The notes beneath the pieces were generated by a model. The model saw nothing but the letters and a program-made list of their open reading frames with translations, was not told the DNA's origin and did no database searches. DNA of 64,000 bases from CAIVVT01 sp963823095 (GTDB lineage: Bacteria; Acidobacteriota; Terriglobia; Bryobacterales; Bryobacteraceae): the NCBI GenBank assembly GCA_963823095.1, contig CAWGKI010000001.1, positions 1,302,001 through 1,366,000 on the forward strand. The letters run 5' to 3'. A program made the translations under genes and the position numbers. Below, one piece after another: positions 34,284 to 43,382 of the stretch (position 1 is its first letter; each line of letters starts with the position of its first letter).

Positions 34284-35894
34284 TCACACGCCCCAGCAGG
34301 AATTCTCAATCGCCTTTTCGATGCTTTCGTCTTTATCCGCCAGCCGCATCAGTTCCAGCCGGAGCGCCGCGACCAGGGCGTACCAGCTCGCTTCGATAAC
34401 GTTGTCAGAGACGCCGACGGTGGCCCAAGAGCGTCGATGGTCGGACCACTCGACCAGCACGCGCACCTTCGATGCCGTGCCGGTTTTCGAGTCGATGACG
34501 CGCACTTTATAGTCGGTCAGCCGCACGTTCGCGATGGCCGGATAGACTGTCGACAGGCATTGGCGCAGGCACAGATCGAGCGCGTGGATCGGGCCCGAGC
34601 CCGTAGCCGTCTCCGAATGGATGGCCTCGTTGACGCGGAGAATCACCGTAGCGTTCGTCGTCGAGTCGCGGTTTCCTATGGTGCGGGTGCCGACCTCGAA
34701 GCTGACCACCTCGAAGAACTGCATGCCCGGTTGCAGCGCCTCACGCACCAGCAGTTCGAAGGTTCCTTCGGCCGCTTCCAACTCGTAGCCCTCGTATTCA
34801 AGCTGTTTGATGCGGTCGAGCAACTCGCGCCGGGCTTTGTCGTCCAGGCGGTCGCCAAGCCCGTGTTGCTGCAGCTTGTAGACGATGTTGCCGCGCCCGG
34901 AAAGATCGCTCAACAGGACGCGCTGCCGGTTGCCAACCGCTTCCGGACTCATGTGTTCGTAGCTGGAGGACTCTTTCATCACGGCGCTGACGTGGACTCC
35001 ACCCTTGTGCGCGAACGCGCTTCGTCCGACGAAGGGCTGGTTGGTGGGCAGCGGAAGATTCGCCAGCTCCGCGATGTAATGCGCCACACCCGTCAGGTTG
35101 ACCAGCTTCTCGGGGCCGATGGTCGTGTGCCCCAGCTTTACTTCGAGGATGGCGATCGCCGACGTCAGGTTGGCGTTGCCGCAGCGCTCGCCATAGCCGT
35201 TAATGGTGCCCTGCACGTGCGTCGCACCGCTCTCCACGGCCGCGATGGTATTCGCCGCGGCCAGATCGCAATCGTTGTGCGCGTGGATGCCGATGGTTCC
35301 ATCGAAACGCCGGCGTACGTCGGCCACGATCTCGGAGAGCCGCGCGGTCATGGTGCCGCCATTGGTGTCGCACAAGACGAGCACGTCGGCACCTGCGTTT
35401 TTCGCGGCTTCCAGGGTCTTCAATGCATAGTCCCGATCCGCGTTGTAGCCATCGAAGAAGTGCTCGGCGTCATAGATCACTTCGCGCCCGTGGTCCTTCA
35501 GGAAACGCACGGTGTCGGAGATGATCTGCAGATTCTCTTCGAGAGTGATGCCCAGGACGCGCTTGACGTGCATGTCCCAGGTCTTGCCGAAGATGGAAAC
35601 GGCCGGCGTGGCCGCTTCGAGCAGCGCAAGTACGTTCGCGTCCTGCTCCACGGGATTGCGCGCAAATCGAGTCGCCCCGAAGGCGCAGAGCCGCGCGTGC
35701 TTCAGTTTCACTTCCTTCGCCCGCTCGAAGAATTCCTTGTCCTTCGGATTGGACATCGGCCAGCCGCCCTCGATGTAGTCGATGCCCAACTCGTCGAGCT
35801 TTTGCGCAATCAGCAGCTTGTCATCGACGGAAAAGCTGATGGCTTCGCCTTGCGTGCCATCCCGCAGCGTGGTGTCGAACGTCCAGATCTTCAT
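34284..35894 (-). CDS. cimA: (R)-citramalate synthase
   Basis: 536 residues. An HMGL-like TIM barrel opens with TTLRDGTQGEAISFS, carries VIYDAEHFFDGYNAD (typical of the CimA group rather than LeuA), CDTNGG, the metal-binding IGIHAHNDCDLA and GTINGYGERCGNAN. The C-terminal regulatory domain (from about residue 400) holds the allosteric region. It condenses pyruvate with acetyl-CoA to citramalate, the threonine-independent route to 2-oxobutyrate and isoleucine. As the last gene of ilvB-ilvH-ilvC-cimA it supplies 2-oxobutyrate to the same enzymes. I cannot exclude a 2-isopropylmalate synthase-like activity. Confidence 0.85.
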   Translation of the reverse strand: MKIWTFDTTLRDGTQGEAISFSVDDKLLIAQKLDELGIDYIEGGWPMSNPKDKEFFERAKEVKLKHARLCAFGATRFARNPVEQDANVLALLEAATPAVSIFGKTWDMHVKRVLGITLEENLQIISDTVRFLKDHGREVIYDAEHFFDGYNADRDYALKTLEAAKNAGADVLVLCDTNGGTMTARLSEIVADVRRRFDGTIGIHAHNDCDLAAANTIAAVESGATHVQGTINGYGERCGNANLTSAIAILEVKLGHTTIGPEKLVNLTGVAHYIAELANLPLPTNQPFVGRSAFAHKGGVHVSAVMKESSSYEHMSPEAVGNRQRVLLSDLSGRGNIVYKLQQHGLGDRLDDKARRELLDRIKQLEYEGYELEAAEGTFELLVREALQPGMQFFEVVSFEVGTRTIGNRDSTTNATVILRVNEAIHSETATGSGPIHALDLCLRQCLSTVYPAIANVRLTDYKVRVIDSKTGTASKVRVLVEWSDHRRSWATVGVSDNVIEASWYALVAALRLELMRLADKDESIEKAIENSCWGV

Positions 35895-35960
35895 GGCCTC
35901 GTTTCTCGAAAGTCCGTTCAGGGATAGGGGCCGCGAAGGGCGGCCCCGTCGTCACCTCGG

Positions 35961-37013
35961 CTACTTCTTGGCTTCGGCCACCGCTTCGGCCACCGCTTCC
36001 TGCGGAATCCCCTGTTCCTTCTTCTTCTTGAGGAAGGGCATCATGGCCCGCAGTTCGATGCCGACCGTCTCCAACTGCGAGTCGTGACCCGCCTTGCGCA
36101 TCGCCAGGAAGTTGTGCCGGCCGCTCTTGTTCTCCGCGATCCACGCTTTGGCGAATTCGCCGCTCTGAATCTCGGAGAGAATCTTCTTCATCTCCTTGCG
36201 GGTCTCATCGGTGATGATGCGCGGTCCGCGCGTATAGTCGCCATATTCCGCCGTGTCGGAGACGGAGTAGCGCATGTAGTTGAGGCCGCCCTCATAGATG
36301 AGGTCGACGATCAGCTTCAGCTCGTGCTGGCATTCGAAGTACGCCATCTCGGGCGCGTAACCGGCTTCGACCAGCGTGTCGAAAGCCGCCTTGATCAGCG
36401 CACTGACGCCGCCGCACAGCACGGCCTGCTCGCCGAACAGGTCGGTCTCGGTCTCTTCCTTGAACGAAGTCTCGATCACGCCCGCGCGCAGCGTGCCGAG
36501 GCCGAGAGCATACGCCAGCGCGTTCTCCAGAGCCTTGCCCGAAGCGTCCTGATGAATGGCGACGAGCGCCGGCGTACCGGATCCTTCGGTGAAGACCTCG
36601 CGGACGCGATGGCCTGGGGCTTTGGGCGCGACCAGCGAAACGTCGATGCCCGCCGGCGGCTTGATGGTGCCGAAGTGGATGCTGAAACCGTGCGCGAACA
36701 TCAGCGTCTTGCCCGGCTTCAGGTTCGGTTCGATGTCCTTGGCATACAGGTCGGCCTGCAGGTGATCCGGGGTCAGGATCATGATCACGTCGGCGGCCTT
36801 GGCGGCCTCCGAACTGGTCATAACTTTGAGGCCCGCGGCTTCCGCCTTGGCCCAGTTCTTGCTGCCGTGGTAGAGGCCTACCACCACGTTCACTCCGGAA
36901 TCGCGGAGGTTCAACGCATGGGCGTGGCCCTGGCTGCCATAGCCGATAATGGCGACCGTCTTGCCTTCCAGCGCGGCCAGCGAACCGTCTTTTTCATAGA
37001 AGCGTCTTGGCAT
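35961..37013 (-). CDS. ilvC: Ketol-acid reductoisomerase
   Basis: 350 residues, the class I length. The NADPH-binding GYGSQGHAHALNLRDSG, then PKAPGHRVREVF, and the metal-binding segment EETETDLFGEQAVLCGG are intact, as is YSVSDTAEYGDY in the knot domain. It converts acetolactate or acetohydroxybutyrate to the dihydroxy acids of valine and isoleucine synthesis. The C terminus carries a repetitive Ala-Glu-Ala-Val extension (QEAVAEAVAEAKK). It lies 129 bases after ilvH in the same operon. Confidence 0.97.
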   Translation of the reverse strand: MPRRFYEKDGSLAALEGKTVAIIGYGSQGHAHALNLRDSGVNVVVGLYHGSKNWAKAEAAGLKVMTSSEAAKAADVIMILTPDHLQADLYAKDIEPNLKPGKTLMFAHGFSIHFGTIKPPAGIDVSLVAPKAPGHRVREVFTEGSGTPALVAIHQDASGKALENALAYALGLGTLRAGVIETSFKEETETDLFGEQAVLCGGVSALIKAAFDTLVEAGYAPEMAYFECQHELKLIVDLIYEGGLNYMRYSVSDTAEYGDYTRGPRIITDETRKEMKKILSEIQSGEFAKAWIAENKSGRHNFLAMRKAGHDSQLETVGIELRAMMPFLKKKKEQGIPQEAVAEAVAEAKK

Positions 37014-37142
37014 GAAGTTACTTGTTCCTCGAATCGGTCGGACATTGGGGACGCAGGTTTCTATACCGGAGCGGAGCGGCCTGAACTGAGTACCGGGTCC
37101 CCGATGGCGATCTCAGCAGCGCCGCGGCGCGAAATCGAAGTC

Positions 37143-37691
37143 TCAACGCCCAGGGGCGTTCACGGGCTCCACCACGCCGCCGGTCTTGAGAACCGGAGGC
37201 GAAAGGCGCAGCTTTTTCTGTTCCAGCGAGACCGCCACGGCTCCCGACCGCGTCACGTCGATCTCGCCATAGCTTTCCATCACGGAGACGAACTCTTCCA
37301 ATCGTTCCGATTCTCCGGTCACTTCCAGCGCGAAGCCTTCGACGCTTGAGTCCACGACGCGCGCGCCGAAAATCTCCGCTTCCTTTAGAATCGCAGTCCG
37401 GTGCTCCATGGCGGAACGTACGCGCAGCAATACCAGTTCGCGCACCACGGCCGGCGAGTCCGTCAGATCGTTGGCTTGCAGCACATTGATCAGCTTGTTC
37501 ATCTGCTTGATCACCTGTCCGCGCAGCTTCGAATCGACGTCGACCATGATCGTCATTCGCGACAACGTCGGATCGAGCGTCCGCGCGACTGTCAGCGACT
37601 CGATGTTGTAGCCGCGTTGCGAGAGCAGTCCGGTGACGCGCATCAGAGCGCCGGGCTTGTTCTCCATCAGGAGCGAAATCGTCATCAGCAT
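37143..37691 (-). CDS. ilvH: Acetolactate synthase small (regulatory) subunit
   Basis: 182 residues. An N-terminal ACT domain, TISLLMENKPGALMRVTGLL and RGYNIESLTV, binds valine. The C-terminal ALS domain follows with RELVLLRV and IFGARVVD. It associates with the IlvB large subunit and confers feedback control. The ATG at 37691 is chosen over the longer frame because AGGAG lies 10 bases before it and the ACT domain starts directly. It begins 28 bases after ilvB. Confidence 0.96.
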   Translation of the reverse strand: MLMTISLLMENKPGALMRVTGLLSQRGYNIESLTVARTLDPTLSRMTIMVDVDSKLRGQVIKQMNKLINVLQANDLTDSPAVVRELVLLRVRSAMEHRTAILKEAEIFGARVVDSSVEGFALEVTGESERLEEFVSVMESYGEIDVTRSGAVAVSLEQKKLRLSPPVLKTGGVVEPVNAPGR

Positions 37692-37719
37692 GTTTGTGTT
37701 CTCCTGTCGCTCCGCTTTC

Positions 37720-39453
37720 TCACTTCGCCGACACGGCGACAGGTTGGGGCGGCCCCAGCACCATCTCGTGAATCGCGGCGCCGGCCGGCACCATCGGGTA
37801 GACGTTTTCGAAAGACGAAACGCGCACATCCAGCAAGTACGGTCCGGGCTCGTTCACCGCATCACGCAGGGCGTCCGGCAATTCCGCGGGCGTGCGCACG
37901 ATGCGGCCCTTCATGCCGTACGCGGCGGCCAGCAGCTCGCAGTTCGGGAAGGCGTTCAGTTCCACACCGCTCAGCCGGTTGTTATAAAACAGTTCCTGCC
38001 ATTGCCGGACCATGCCAAGATAGCCGTTGTTCATGACGATCATCTTCACCGGCAGATCGTAGTTCACCAGCGTCGCCAGTTCCGGCAGCGCCATCTGGAA
38101 GCCACCGTCGCCCGCAATAGCGAACACGAGTTTGTCCGGGTTGGCCATCTGAGCGCCGATGGCCGACGGCAAGCCGAAGCCCATGGAACCCAGCCCTCCG
38201 GAGTTGATCCAATGGCGCGGCTGATCGAAGCGGATGAACTGGGCCGCCCACATTTGATGCTGGCCAACGTCGGAACAGACGATCGCCTTGCCGTCGCTGA
38301 TGCGGTTGATCTCGTACATCAGGTGTTGCGGCTTGATCTCGTCGGTGCTGAACGAGGGGGCAAGCGGGTGCTCCGCCTGCCAACCATGCAGCTTCTGCCA
38401 CCACGCCTTCCGGGCCGCCGCGTTTTGCGGGGCCATTTCGGGCTCCAGTTCCTTGAGGATCCTGGTGAGCTTTGAGACCACCCGTTTCAAGTCGCCCACG
38501 ATGGGCAGATCCGCGGCGCGGTTCTTGCCGATTTCGGCAGGATCGATGTCGACGTGGATGACCTTGGCGTGCGGCGCAAAACCCGTCAGCCGGCCGGTCA
38601 CGCGGTCGTCGAATCGCACACCGAGCGCGATGATCAGGTCGCATTCCGTCATGCCCATGTTCGAGGCGTAGCTGCCGTGCATGCCCGGCATCGAAATGAA
38701 GTTGGGATGAGAACCAGGCAAGCCGCCAAGTCCCATCAGCGTGCACACCGCCGGGCAATCGACGGTCTCCACCAACTCCCGCAGTTCGGCGTGGGCTCCA
38801 GAGTGGATGATGCCGCCGCCGGCGTACACGAAGGGCCGCTGAGCTTCCCAGATCATCTGCGCAGCGCGCCGGATCTGTCCGGCGTGGCCGTCCATAACGA
38901 CCTTGTAGCCCGGCAGATGAATCTCGGAGACGGGCGTGTAGTGCGCCTGCCCCTGCAGCGCGTCTTTGGTGATGTCCACCAGCACCGGGCCCGGCCGGCC
39001 GGTCGAGGCGATGTAGAACGCCTCGTGAACCGTTTGAGCCAGGTCCTTTACGTCCCTGACCAGGTAGTTGTGCTTCGTGGCAGGCCGCATGATGCCGAAC
39101 GTGTCGGCTTCCTGGAACGCGTCGCTGCCGATGAGCTTGCTGGTGACCTGCCCCGTGATAGCGACCACCGGGATGGAATCCATCATGGCGTCCACCAGAC
39201 CGGTGGTCAGGTTCGTGGCGCCGGGACCCGAGGTCGCGCAACAGACGCCGACGCGTCCCGACGCCCTTGAGTAGCCGGATGCCGCGAATGCCGCATTCTC
39301 TTCGTGGCGAACCAGCACGTGCCGGATCGGGTTGTCGTACATCGCGTCATACAGCGGAAGCGTTACGCCACCCGGGTAGCCAAAAATCACTTCGACGTTC
39401 TCGCGCGTCAGGCACTCCAGAAGGATCCGCGCTCCGCTCATCAGATTGGACAT
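37720..39453 (-). CDS. ilvB: Acetolactate synthase large (catalytic) subunit
   Basis: 577 residues. The thiamine diphosphate enzyme signatures are VIFGYPGGVTLPLYDA, with HEENAAFAASGYSR containing the catalytic Glu, and the ThDP-binding AGDGGFQM with LPVKMIVMNN. The FAD-binding middle domain is also present. It condenses two pyruvates, or pyruvate with 2-oxobutyrate, at the first step of valine, leucine and isoleucine synthesis. The ATG at 39453 is chosen because it begins the standard N terminus. It is the first gene of the operon; the 219-base leader upstream carries an inverted repeat. Confidence 0.96.
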   Translation of the reverse strand: MSNLMSGARILLECLTRENVEVIFGYPGGVTLPLYDAMYDNPIRHVLVRHEENAAFAASGYSRASGRVGVCCATSGPGATNLTTGLVDAMMDSIPVVAITGQVTSKLIGSDAFQEADTFGIMRPATKHNYLVRDVKDLAQTVHEAFYIASTGRPGPVLVDITKDALQGQAHYTPVSEIHLPGYKVVMDGHAGQIRRAAQMIWEAQRPFVYAGGGIIHSGAHAELRELVETVDCPAVCTLMGLGGLPGSHPNFISMPGMHGSYASNMGMTECDLIIALGVRFDDRVTGRLTGFAPHAKVIHVDIDPAEIGKNRAADLPIVGDLKRVVSKLTRILKELEPEMAPQNAAARKAWWQKLHGWQAEHPLAPSFSTDEIKPQHLMYEINRISDGKAIVCSDVGQHQMWAAQFIRFDQPRHWINSGGLGSMGFGLPSAIGAQMANPDKLVFAIAGDGGFQMALPELATLVNYDLPVKMIVMNNGYLGMVRQWQELFYNNRLSGVELNAFPNCELLAAAYGMKGRIVRTPAELPDALRDAVNEPGPYLLDVRVSSFENVYPMVPAGAAIHEMVLGPPQPVAVSAK

Positions 39454-39625
39454 CGTTGTCAAATCCCTTTCGCTCCTCGATTTCGGCACGCGGTGTGAAC
39501 CGGCCAATCTCGCCTCAGTCCCACCGCCAATTAACTCATTGATGCTTCGAGCGGGACAGTGGTGGCTGCTGTCGCTCTTGCATCCCGGTGAATCTTATAC
39601 GGAAAAGGGCCACCAAGCGGTTTGT

Positions 39626-39682
39626 TCCCGCCTGATGGCCCCGGTTTCCTTTGGATTCTGGTTTCGGCCAACTCAGGCGGGA
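39626..39682 (-). promoter_or_regulatory. Inverted repeat in the leader region of the ilvB operon
   Basis: On the minus strand TCCCGCCTGA and TCAGGCGGGA pair perfectly over about 37 bases, with TTGGCC and GGGGCCA able to extend the stem inward. It lies about 170 bases before ilvB. It could be an RNA leader or a protein site. No T-run follows, and no run of Ile, Val or Leu codons typical of a classical attenuator was noticed. Confidence 0.4.
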
Positions 39683-39822
39683 CTTGGGTAAATTCCCGCT
39701 ACAATAATGCCAGGTACGGCAAGAATGGCCGAAATGAGAAGGGACAGCGCGTTTCGCAGAGGCCGGTCGGCGGTGCTAAGCGCGTCGTTCATCTTCTCCA
39801 GACTATCTTGATCGTTTTCCAT
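39673..39822 (-). CDS. Possible 49-residue membrane protein upstream of ilvB
   Basis: The frame MENDQDSLEKMNDALSTADR goes on to a hydrophobic segment (SLLISAILAVPGIIVAGIY) that could cross the membrane. There is no clear ribosome-binding site, and its stop codon lies inside the ilvB leader hairpin. It could be a real small protein or an accident. It is given at low confidence. Confidence 0.25.
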   Translation of the reverse strand: MENDQDSLEKMNDALSTADRPLRNALSLLISAILAVPGIIVAGIYPSPA

Positions 39823-39859
39823 ATGCAAGTGCGAACTGGTATTAAATGTTTTTATAGGA

Positions 39860-40270
39860 TTACCGAGCCGCCACCTGCTCCAAAGCCTCACGAATGACAG
39901 CCGGAATCGGGGTGGATTTCCCACTGTTGACGTCGATGCACACTCCGACAATGCGCCCGCGCGCCGCCTCCTTACCGCCGGCGATCTCGATCACACGAAA
40001 ACCGAACGTTATGGATGACTCGCCGATCCGCTCAATCCGGACCTCGACGTCGATTTCGTCCTCGAAACGGAGCGGAACCAGATAGTCCGCCTCAACGTGA
40101 ACGCGCGGCAAAGAGAAGCCGCGTTCGAACCAGTGCGTGTACCCCACACCCAGCGAACGCAGAAACTCGGTCTCCGCGATCTCGAAATGCCTGAAAAGCG
40201 CAGAGTAGTGGATACGGGTGGAAAAGTCAGTGTCCACAAAGCGGATGCGCGAGCGCAAGGTGAAGGCCAT
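39860..40270 (-). CDS. Acyl-CoA thioesterase (YbgC/4HBT hotdog fold)
   Basis: 136 residues, a single hotdog domain. The N-terminal FVDTDFSTRIHYSALFRHFE has the tyrosine and the catalytic-Asp pattern of 4-hydroxybenzoyl-CoA thioesterases. It is followed by LPRVHVEADYLVPLRFEDE and the strand-rich end SSITFGFRVIE. It hydrolyses an acyl-CoA in the cytoplasm; the chain is unknown. The ATG at 40270 is used; the longer frame upstream reads through the out-of-frame HicB region. Confidence 0.85.
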   Translation of the reverse strand: MAFTLRSRIRFVDTDFSTRIHYSALFRHFEIAETEFLRSLGVGYTHWFERGFSLPRVHVEADYLVPLRFEDEIDVEVRIERIGESSITFGFRVIEIAGGKEAARGRIVGVCIDVNSGKSTPIPAVIREALEQVAAR

Positions 40271-40380
40271 AGGATCATTTTCACTTGAGCCAGGGCAACC
40301 CGGCTCTCCTTTGAGGCTTGATGTGACGATGACGGGTTCCAGCGGCTTTGTAGCCGCCTTCAACGGCGCGGCTTGAAGTG

Positions 40381-40605
40381 TCAGGCGGCAGGAACTTCGA
40401 CGTAATCGACGCCGGAAGCGGGCTCGGGGATGGGCTCTCCGACGAGGCCCATGGCCTCGAAGTGCAGCTCCAGAGCCTCCCGGAAGTTGCTGCGAGACTC
40501 TTCCAAAGTGTCGCCCGCGGCGGCGCACCCTGGCACATCGGGGGAGTACGCGGAGAACCCGGTGGAGGTGGGCTCGAGGATCACGGCATAGCGCTTGGTT
40601 GTCAT
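40381..40605 (-). CDS. HicB-family antitoxin-like protein without HicA
   Basis: 74 residues. The N-terminal half is a HicB partial-RNase-H fold (RYAVILEPTSTGFSAYSPDV, PGCAAAGDTLEESRSNFREA). HicB usually pairs with a small HicA mRNA interferase, but no HicA-like frame lies on either side. The protein also lacks the C-terminal DNA-binding ribbon-helix-helix seen in many HicB. It lies 30 bases after the thioredoxin gene. It may be a solitary HicB-fold protein of metabolic or stress function. Confidence 0.75.
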   Translation of the reverse strand: MTTKRYAVILEPTSTGFSAYSPDVPGCAAAGDTLEESRSNFREALELHFEAMGLVGEPIPEPASGVDYVEVPAA

Positions 40606-40635
40606 TGCAGCGTTTACCTCTGGCGGTACGGGTGA

Positions 40636-41091
40636 TCACCGCTTGCGTGCGTACTTCGCCAGAAACTCCTGAAAACGCCCGAGGTTGTAGCCCTTACCTT
40701 CTTCGAGATCGCCGGTGTTCTTCGACTCCAGGAGTTTGCCCCTCGCATCGAGCATGAAGAGATGCGGGTACCCCTCGACCTTGGGATAACTCGCCAGAAA
40801 CTTCTCGTTCTTGTTCTCCTCGCTGAAGTTGACCTTTACCAGAACGTAGTTCTTAGCCAACAGAGCGCTCAGTTCGGCGTTATCGGCTATGAACTTGTCC
40901 ATGCGGTGGCACCAGCCGCACCACTCGCCGCCCACGTCCATCAGGACCTTCTTGCCTTCCTTCGAAGCGCGTGCGAGTGCGGCCTGGAGATCGGCCTTCG
41001 GATCGGCTTTGGCGTCGTATTTCAGCTCCGACGGCGATTGCGCAGCGGCGATCGCGGTAAGGAGAACGGTCAGGAAGATCGATCGCAACAT
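40636..41091 (-). CDS. Exported thioredoxin-family protein
   Basis: 151 residues. The signal peptide MLRSIFLTVLLTAIAAAQ is followed by a thioredoxin fold with the redox motif WCGWC (in GGEWCGWCHRMDKF), KVNFSEEN and GYPHLFMLDARG. Such proteins act as oxidising or reducing thiol enzymes outside the cytoplasm, or in a TlpA-like role. The HicB-like gene follows 30 bases after. Confidence 0.85.
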   Translation of the reverse strand: MLRSIFLTVLLTAIAAAQSPSELKYDAKADPKADLQAALARASKEGKKVLMDVGGEWCGWCHRMDKFIADNAELSALLAKNYVLVKVNFSEENKNEKFLASYPKVEGYPHLFMLDARGKLLESKNTGDLEEGKGYNLGRFQEFLAKYARKR

Positions 41092-41112
41092 TGGTCTACT
41101 CTCCGACTACGA

Positions 41113-41159
41113 GAATCAAAACGCCCACGCCAGGGCTGAACTGCACCGGACGTGGGCGT
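41113..41159 (-). terminator. Terminator of the pgk gene
   Basis: On the minus strand ACGCCCACG and CGTGGGCGT form a 9-bp stem with a 21-base loop, followed directly by TTTTGATTCT. It lies 30 bases after the pgk stop. Confidence 0.75.
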
Positions 41160-41188
41160 CTGCGAACTCACTCAAGAACGGCTCGCAA

Positions 41189-42358
41189 TTACTTGTCGGT
41201 CAGAGCCGCCACGCCCGGCAGAACCAAGCCCGACAGGTATTCAAGCGAAGCGCCGCCGCCGGTAGAGATGTGGCTGATCTTGTCGGCCACGCCGGCGCTC
41301 TTCACGGCCTTCTCGGAGTCTCCGCCGCCAACTACCGACAGCGCGCCGCTCTCGGCCACGGCCAGGCCGACCGCGATGGTGCCCTTGTCGAACGGCTTCT
41401 TCTCGAACACGCCCATGGGACCGTTCCAAATGATGGTCTTGGCCGTGCGCAGAACCGCGCCGAAAGCCGCGGCCGTCTTCGGGCCGATGTCCATGCCCAT
41501 CTTGCCCTCGGGGATCTCGTCGACGGCTTCGTTCGGGGCGTTCTCCGCGAACTCGGCGGCCACGATGTGATCTACCGGCAGCATCAGCTTGTCGCCGTAC
41601 TTGGCAAGCAGATCCTTGGCCAGTTCGACCTTGTCCGCTTCGACCAGCGAATTACCGGTCGGCTTGCCTTGCGCCCTCAAAAACGTGTAGGCCATGGCGC
41701 CGCCGATGAGCAGCCGGTCGGCGAACTTCAGCAGGTTCGCGATGACCTCGATCTTGTCCGAAACCTTCGCGCCGCCCAGGATGCCGACGCACGGGTGGGC
41801 CGGATTCGTGGTGCACTTCTCGAGGTAGGTAAGTTCCTTCTCCATCAACAGTCCAGCGGCGGCGGGCTTCAGGAACTGGATGATGCCTTCGGTGGAGGCA
41901 TGGGCGCGGTGCGCGGTCCCAAACGCGTCGTTGACGTAAACGTCGCCGAACTTGGCGAGTTGCGCGGCGAATTCGGGGTTATTCTTCTCTTCCTCGGCGT
42001 GGTAGCGCAGATTTTCGAGCAGCAGGATTTCGCCCGGCTTGGGCAGCATCGCTTCCACCGCGGTTCCAACGCAATCCGGCGCGAAGGCTACAGGCTTGCC
42101 CAGAAGTTCGCTCAGCCGCACGGCGACGGGCTTCAAGCTCATCTCGGGATTCGCTTTGCCCTTGGGGCGGCCGAGGTGGCTGGCCAGAACGAGTCCAGCG
42201 CCGTGCTCGAGGGCGTACTGGATGGTCGGCAACGCGGCTTTGATGCGCTTATCGGAGGTGATTTCCTGGCCGCCGGGGGCGAGCGGCACATTGAAGTCCA
42301 CGCGCATGAAAACGCGCTTCCCTTTGAGATCGAGATCGCGGATAGAAAGTTTAGGCAT
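41189..42358 (-). CDS. pgk: Phosphoglycerate kinase
   Basis: 389 residues. The N-terminal substrate loops RVDFNVPL, LASHLGRPKG and RYHAEEE, the hinge VNDAFGTAHRAHAST and the nucleotide-binding GGGDSEKA are all present. It makes ATP from 1,3-bisphosphoglycerate in glycolysis. The ATG at 42358 is chosen over the TTG at 42382 because it starts the conserved N terminus. Length and motifs are normal. It is not next to gapA in this window. Confidence 0.96.
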   Translation of the reverse strand: MPKLSIRDLDLKGKRVFMRVDFNVPLAPGGQEITSDKRIKAALPTIQYALEHGAGLVLASHLGRPKGKANPEMSLKPVAVRLSELLGKPVAFAPDCVGTAVEAMLPKPGEILLLENLRYHAEEEKNNPEFAAQLAKFGDVYVNDAFGTAHRAHASTEGIIQFLKPAAAGLLMEKELTYLEKCTTNPAHPCVGILGGAKVSDKIEVIANLLKFADRLLIGGAMAYTFLRAQGKPTGNSLVEADKVELAKDLLAKYGDKLMLPVDHIVAAEFAENAPNEAVDEIPEGKMGMDIGPKTAAAFGAVLRTAKTIIWNGPMGVFEKKPFDKGTIAVGLAVAESGALSVVGGGDSEKAVKSAGVADKISHISTGGGASLEYLSGLVLPGVAALTDK

Positions 42359-42422
42359 GGTAGTAATTAGGGCCTCATTCAAGATCCTAACATCCGGTAC
42401 TGGCTGGCCGTCCCGGGGAGGA

Positions 42423-43373
42423 TCACTTCTCCGCGTCAGGCAATCCGCTCAGTTGAAGATTCAAGCCCGCCATGCGGTATGCCTCCAGCAGCGCTCCGGC
42501 CGCTGGCCCGTGCTTCGGCGGTGCGACTACGGCGCGGCCATCGCGTTCCAGCAGCGTCCGGAACCGCTCCAGCAGCCGGACCGAGTTAAACGCCCCTCCG
42601 ATATAGGCCACTGGAGCGCACTCTTTCGGGGCGAAGGTCCGCTTCCGGACGGCCAGCGTGATGCCGCCCAGTTGCTGTGCCGCCTCGGTCAGGATGCCGT
42701 CCGCTACGACGTCTCCAGCCAACGCGGCTTTGTCCACCAGACGCGAAAGAGCCGCCATTTGAGGACGTGCGAGCTTGCCGCCATAGAACTGGTGCATCAG
42801 GTCGTTAGCGTCCCTTGCGCCGGTGGCCTTCAACAACGCGTCGCGCAGCAGTGTCGCCGGACCCCATCCTTCGTCGTAACGCAGGGCCGCGCGCAGAGCC
42901 TGCCGCGTCATGTCAAACCCGCCGCCCTCGTCGCCGAAGACGTAGCCCCAGCCGCCGGCCCGCATCAGGCGGCCCTCCGCACCGCGGCCAAAGCTGATGG
43001 AACCGGTTCCCGCGATGGTGATGATGCCTGGGGCGCCGGCATGAGCGCCGCAGAGCGCGATGTAGGCATCGTGCGTGACCAGGCGTTTGCCCGCGGGGAA
43101 CATCCTGGCCACGATCGCATCCTTGTCTGCGGGCCCACCGGAGAAGCCGAAGCAAGCCGTCTCGTACACTATGTCTTCCGCGAGACCCGCCGCCGCGCGA
43201 GCCTGCGCCACGCAATCGCCGATAGCCTGGGTGAATTTCGTACGGGCTGCCCCCGGCGGTACATGGTTGCAGGGACCGCCGCGGCCCACGCCGATGACGC
43301 GCCCCGTCTCATCGCCGATGAGCGCGGTCGTGCTGGACTGTCCGCCATCCACGCCGAGGAAGTACTGGGGCAT
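42423..43373 (-). CDS. N-acetylglucosamine kinase-type sugar kinase (BadF/BadG/BcrA/BcrD fold)
   Basis: 316 residues of the ASKHA ATPase fold. The phosphate loop is LGVDGGQSSTTALIGD, the adenosine site is IAGTGSISFGR, and GGWGYVFGDEGGG is the strand typical of N-acetylglucosamine kinases. GGAFNSVRLLERF is near the end. It likely phosphorylates an amino sugar from cell-wall or chitin turnover. It lies 9 bases after nth and ahead of pgk. Confidence 0.85.
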   Translation of the reverse strand: MPQYFLGVDGGQSSTTALIGDETGRVIGVGRGGPCNHVPPGAARTKFTQAIGDCVAQARAAAGLAEDIVYETACFGFSGGPADKDAIVARMFPAGKRLVTHDAYIALCGAHAGAPGIITIAGTGSISFGRGAEGRLMRAGGWGYVFGDEGGGFDMTRQALRAALRYDEGWGPATLLRDALLKATGARDANDLMHQFYGGKLARPQMAALSRLVDKAALAGDVVADGILTEAAQQLGGITLAVRKRTFAPKECAPVAYIGGAFNSVRLLERFRTLLERDGRAVVAPPKHGPAAGALLEAYRMAGLNLQLSGLPDAEK

Positions 43374-43382
43374 TGCTTCAGG

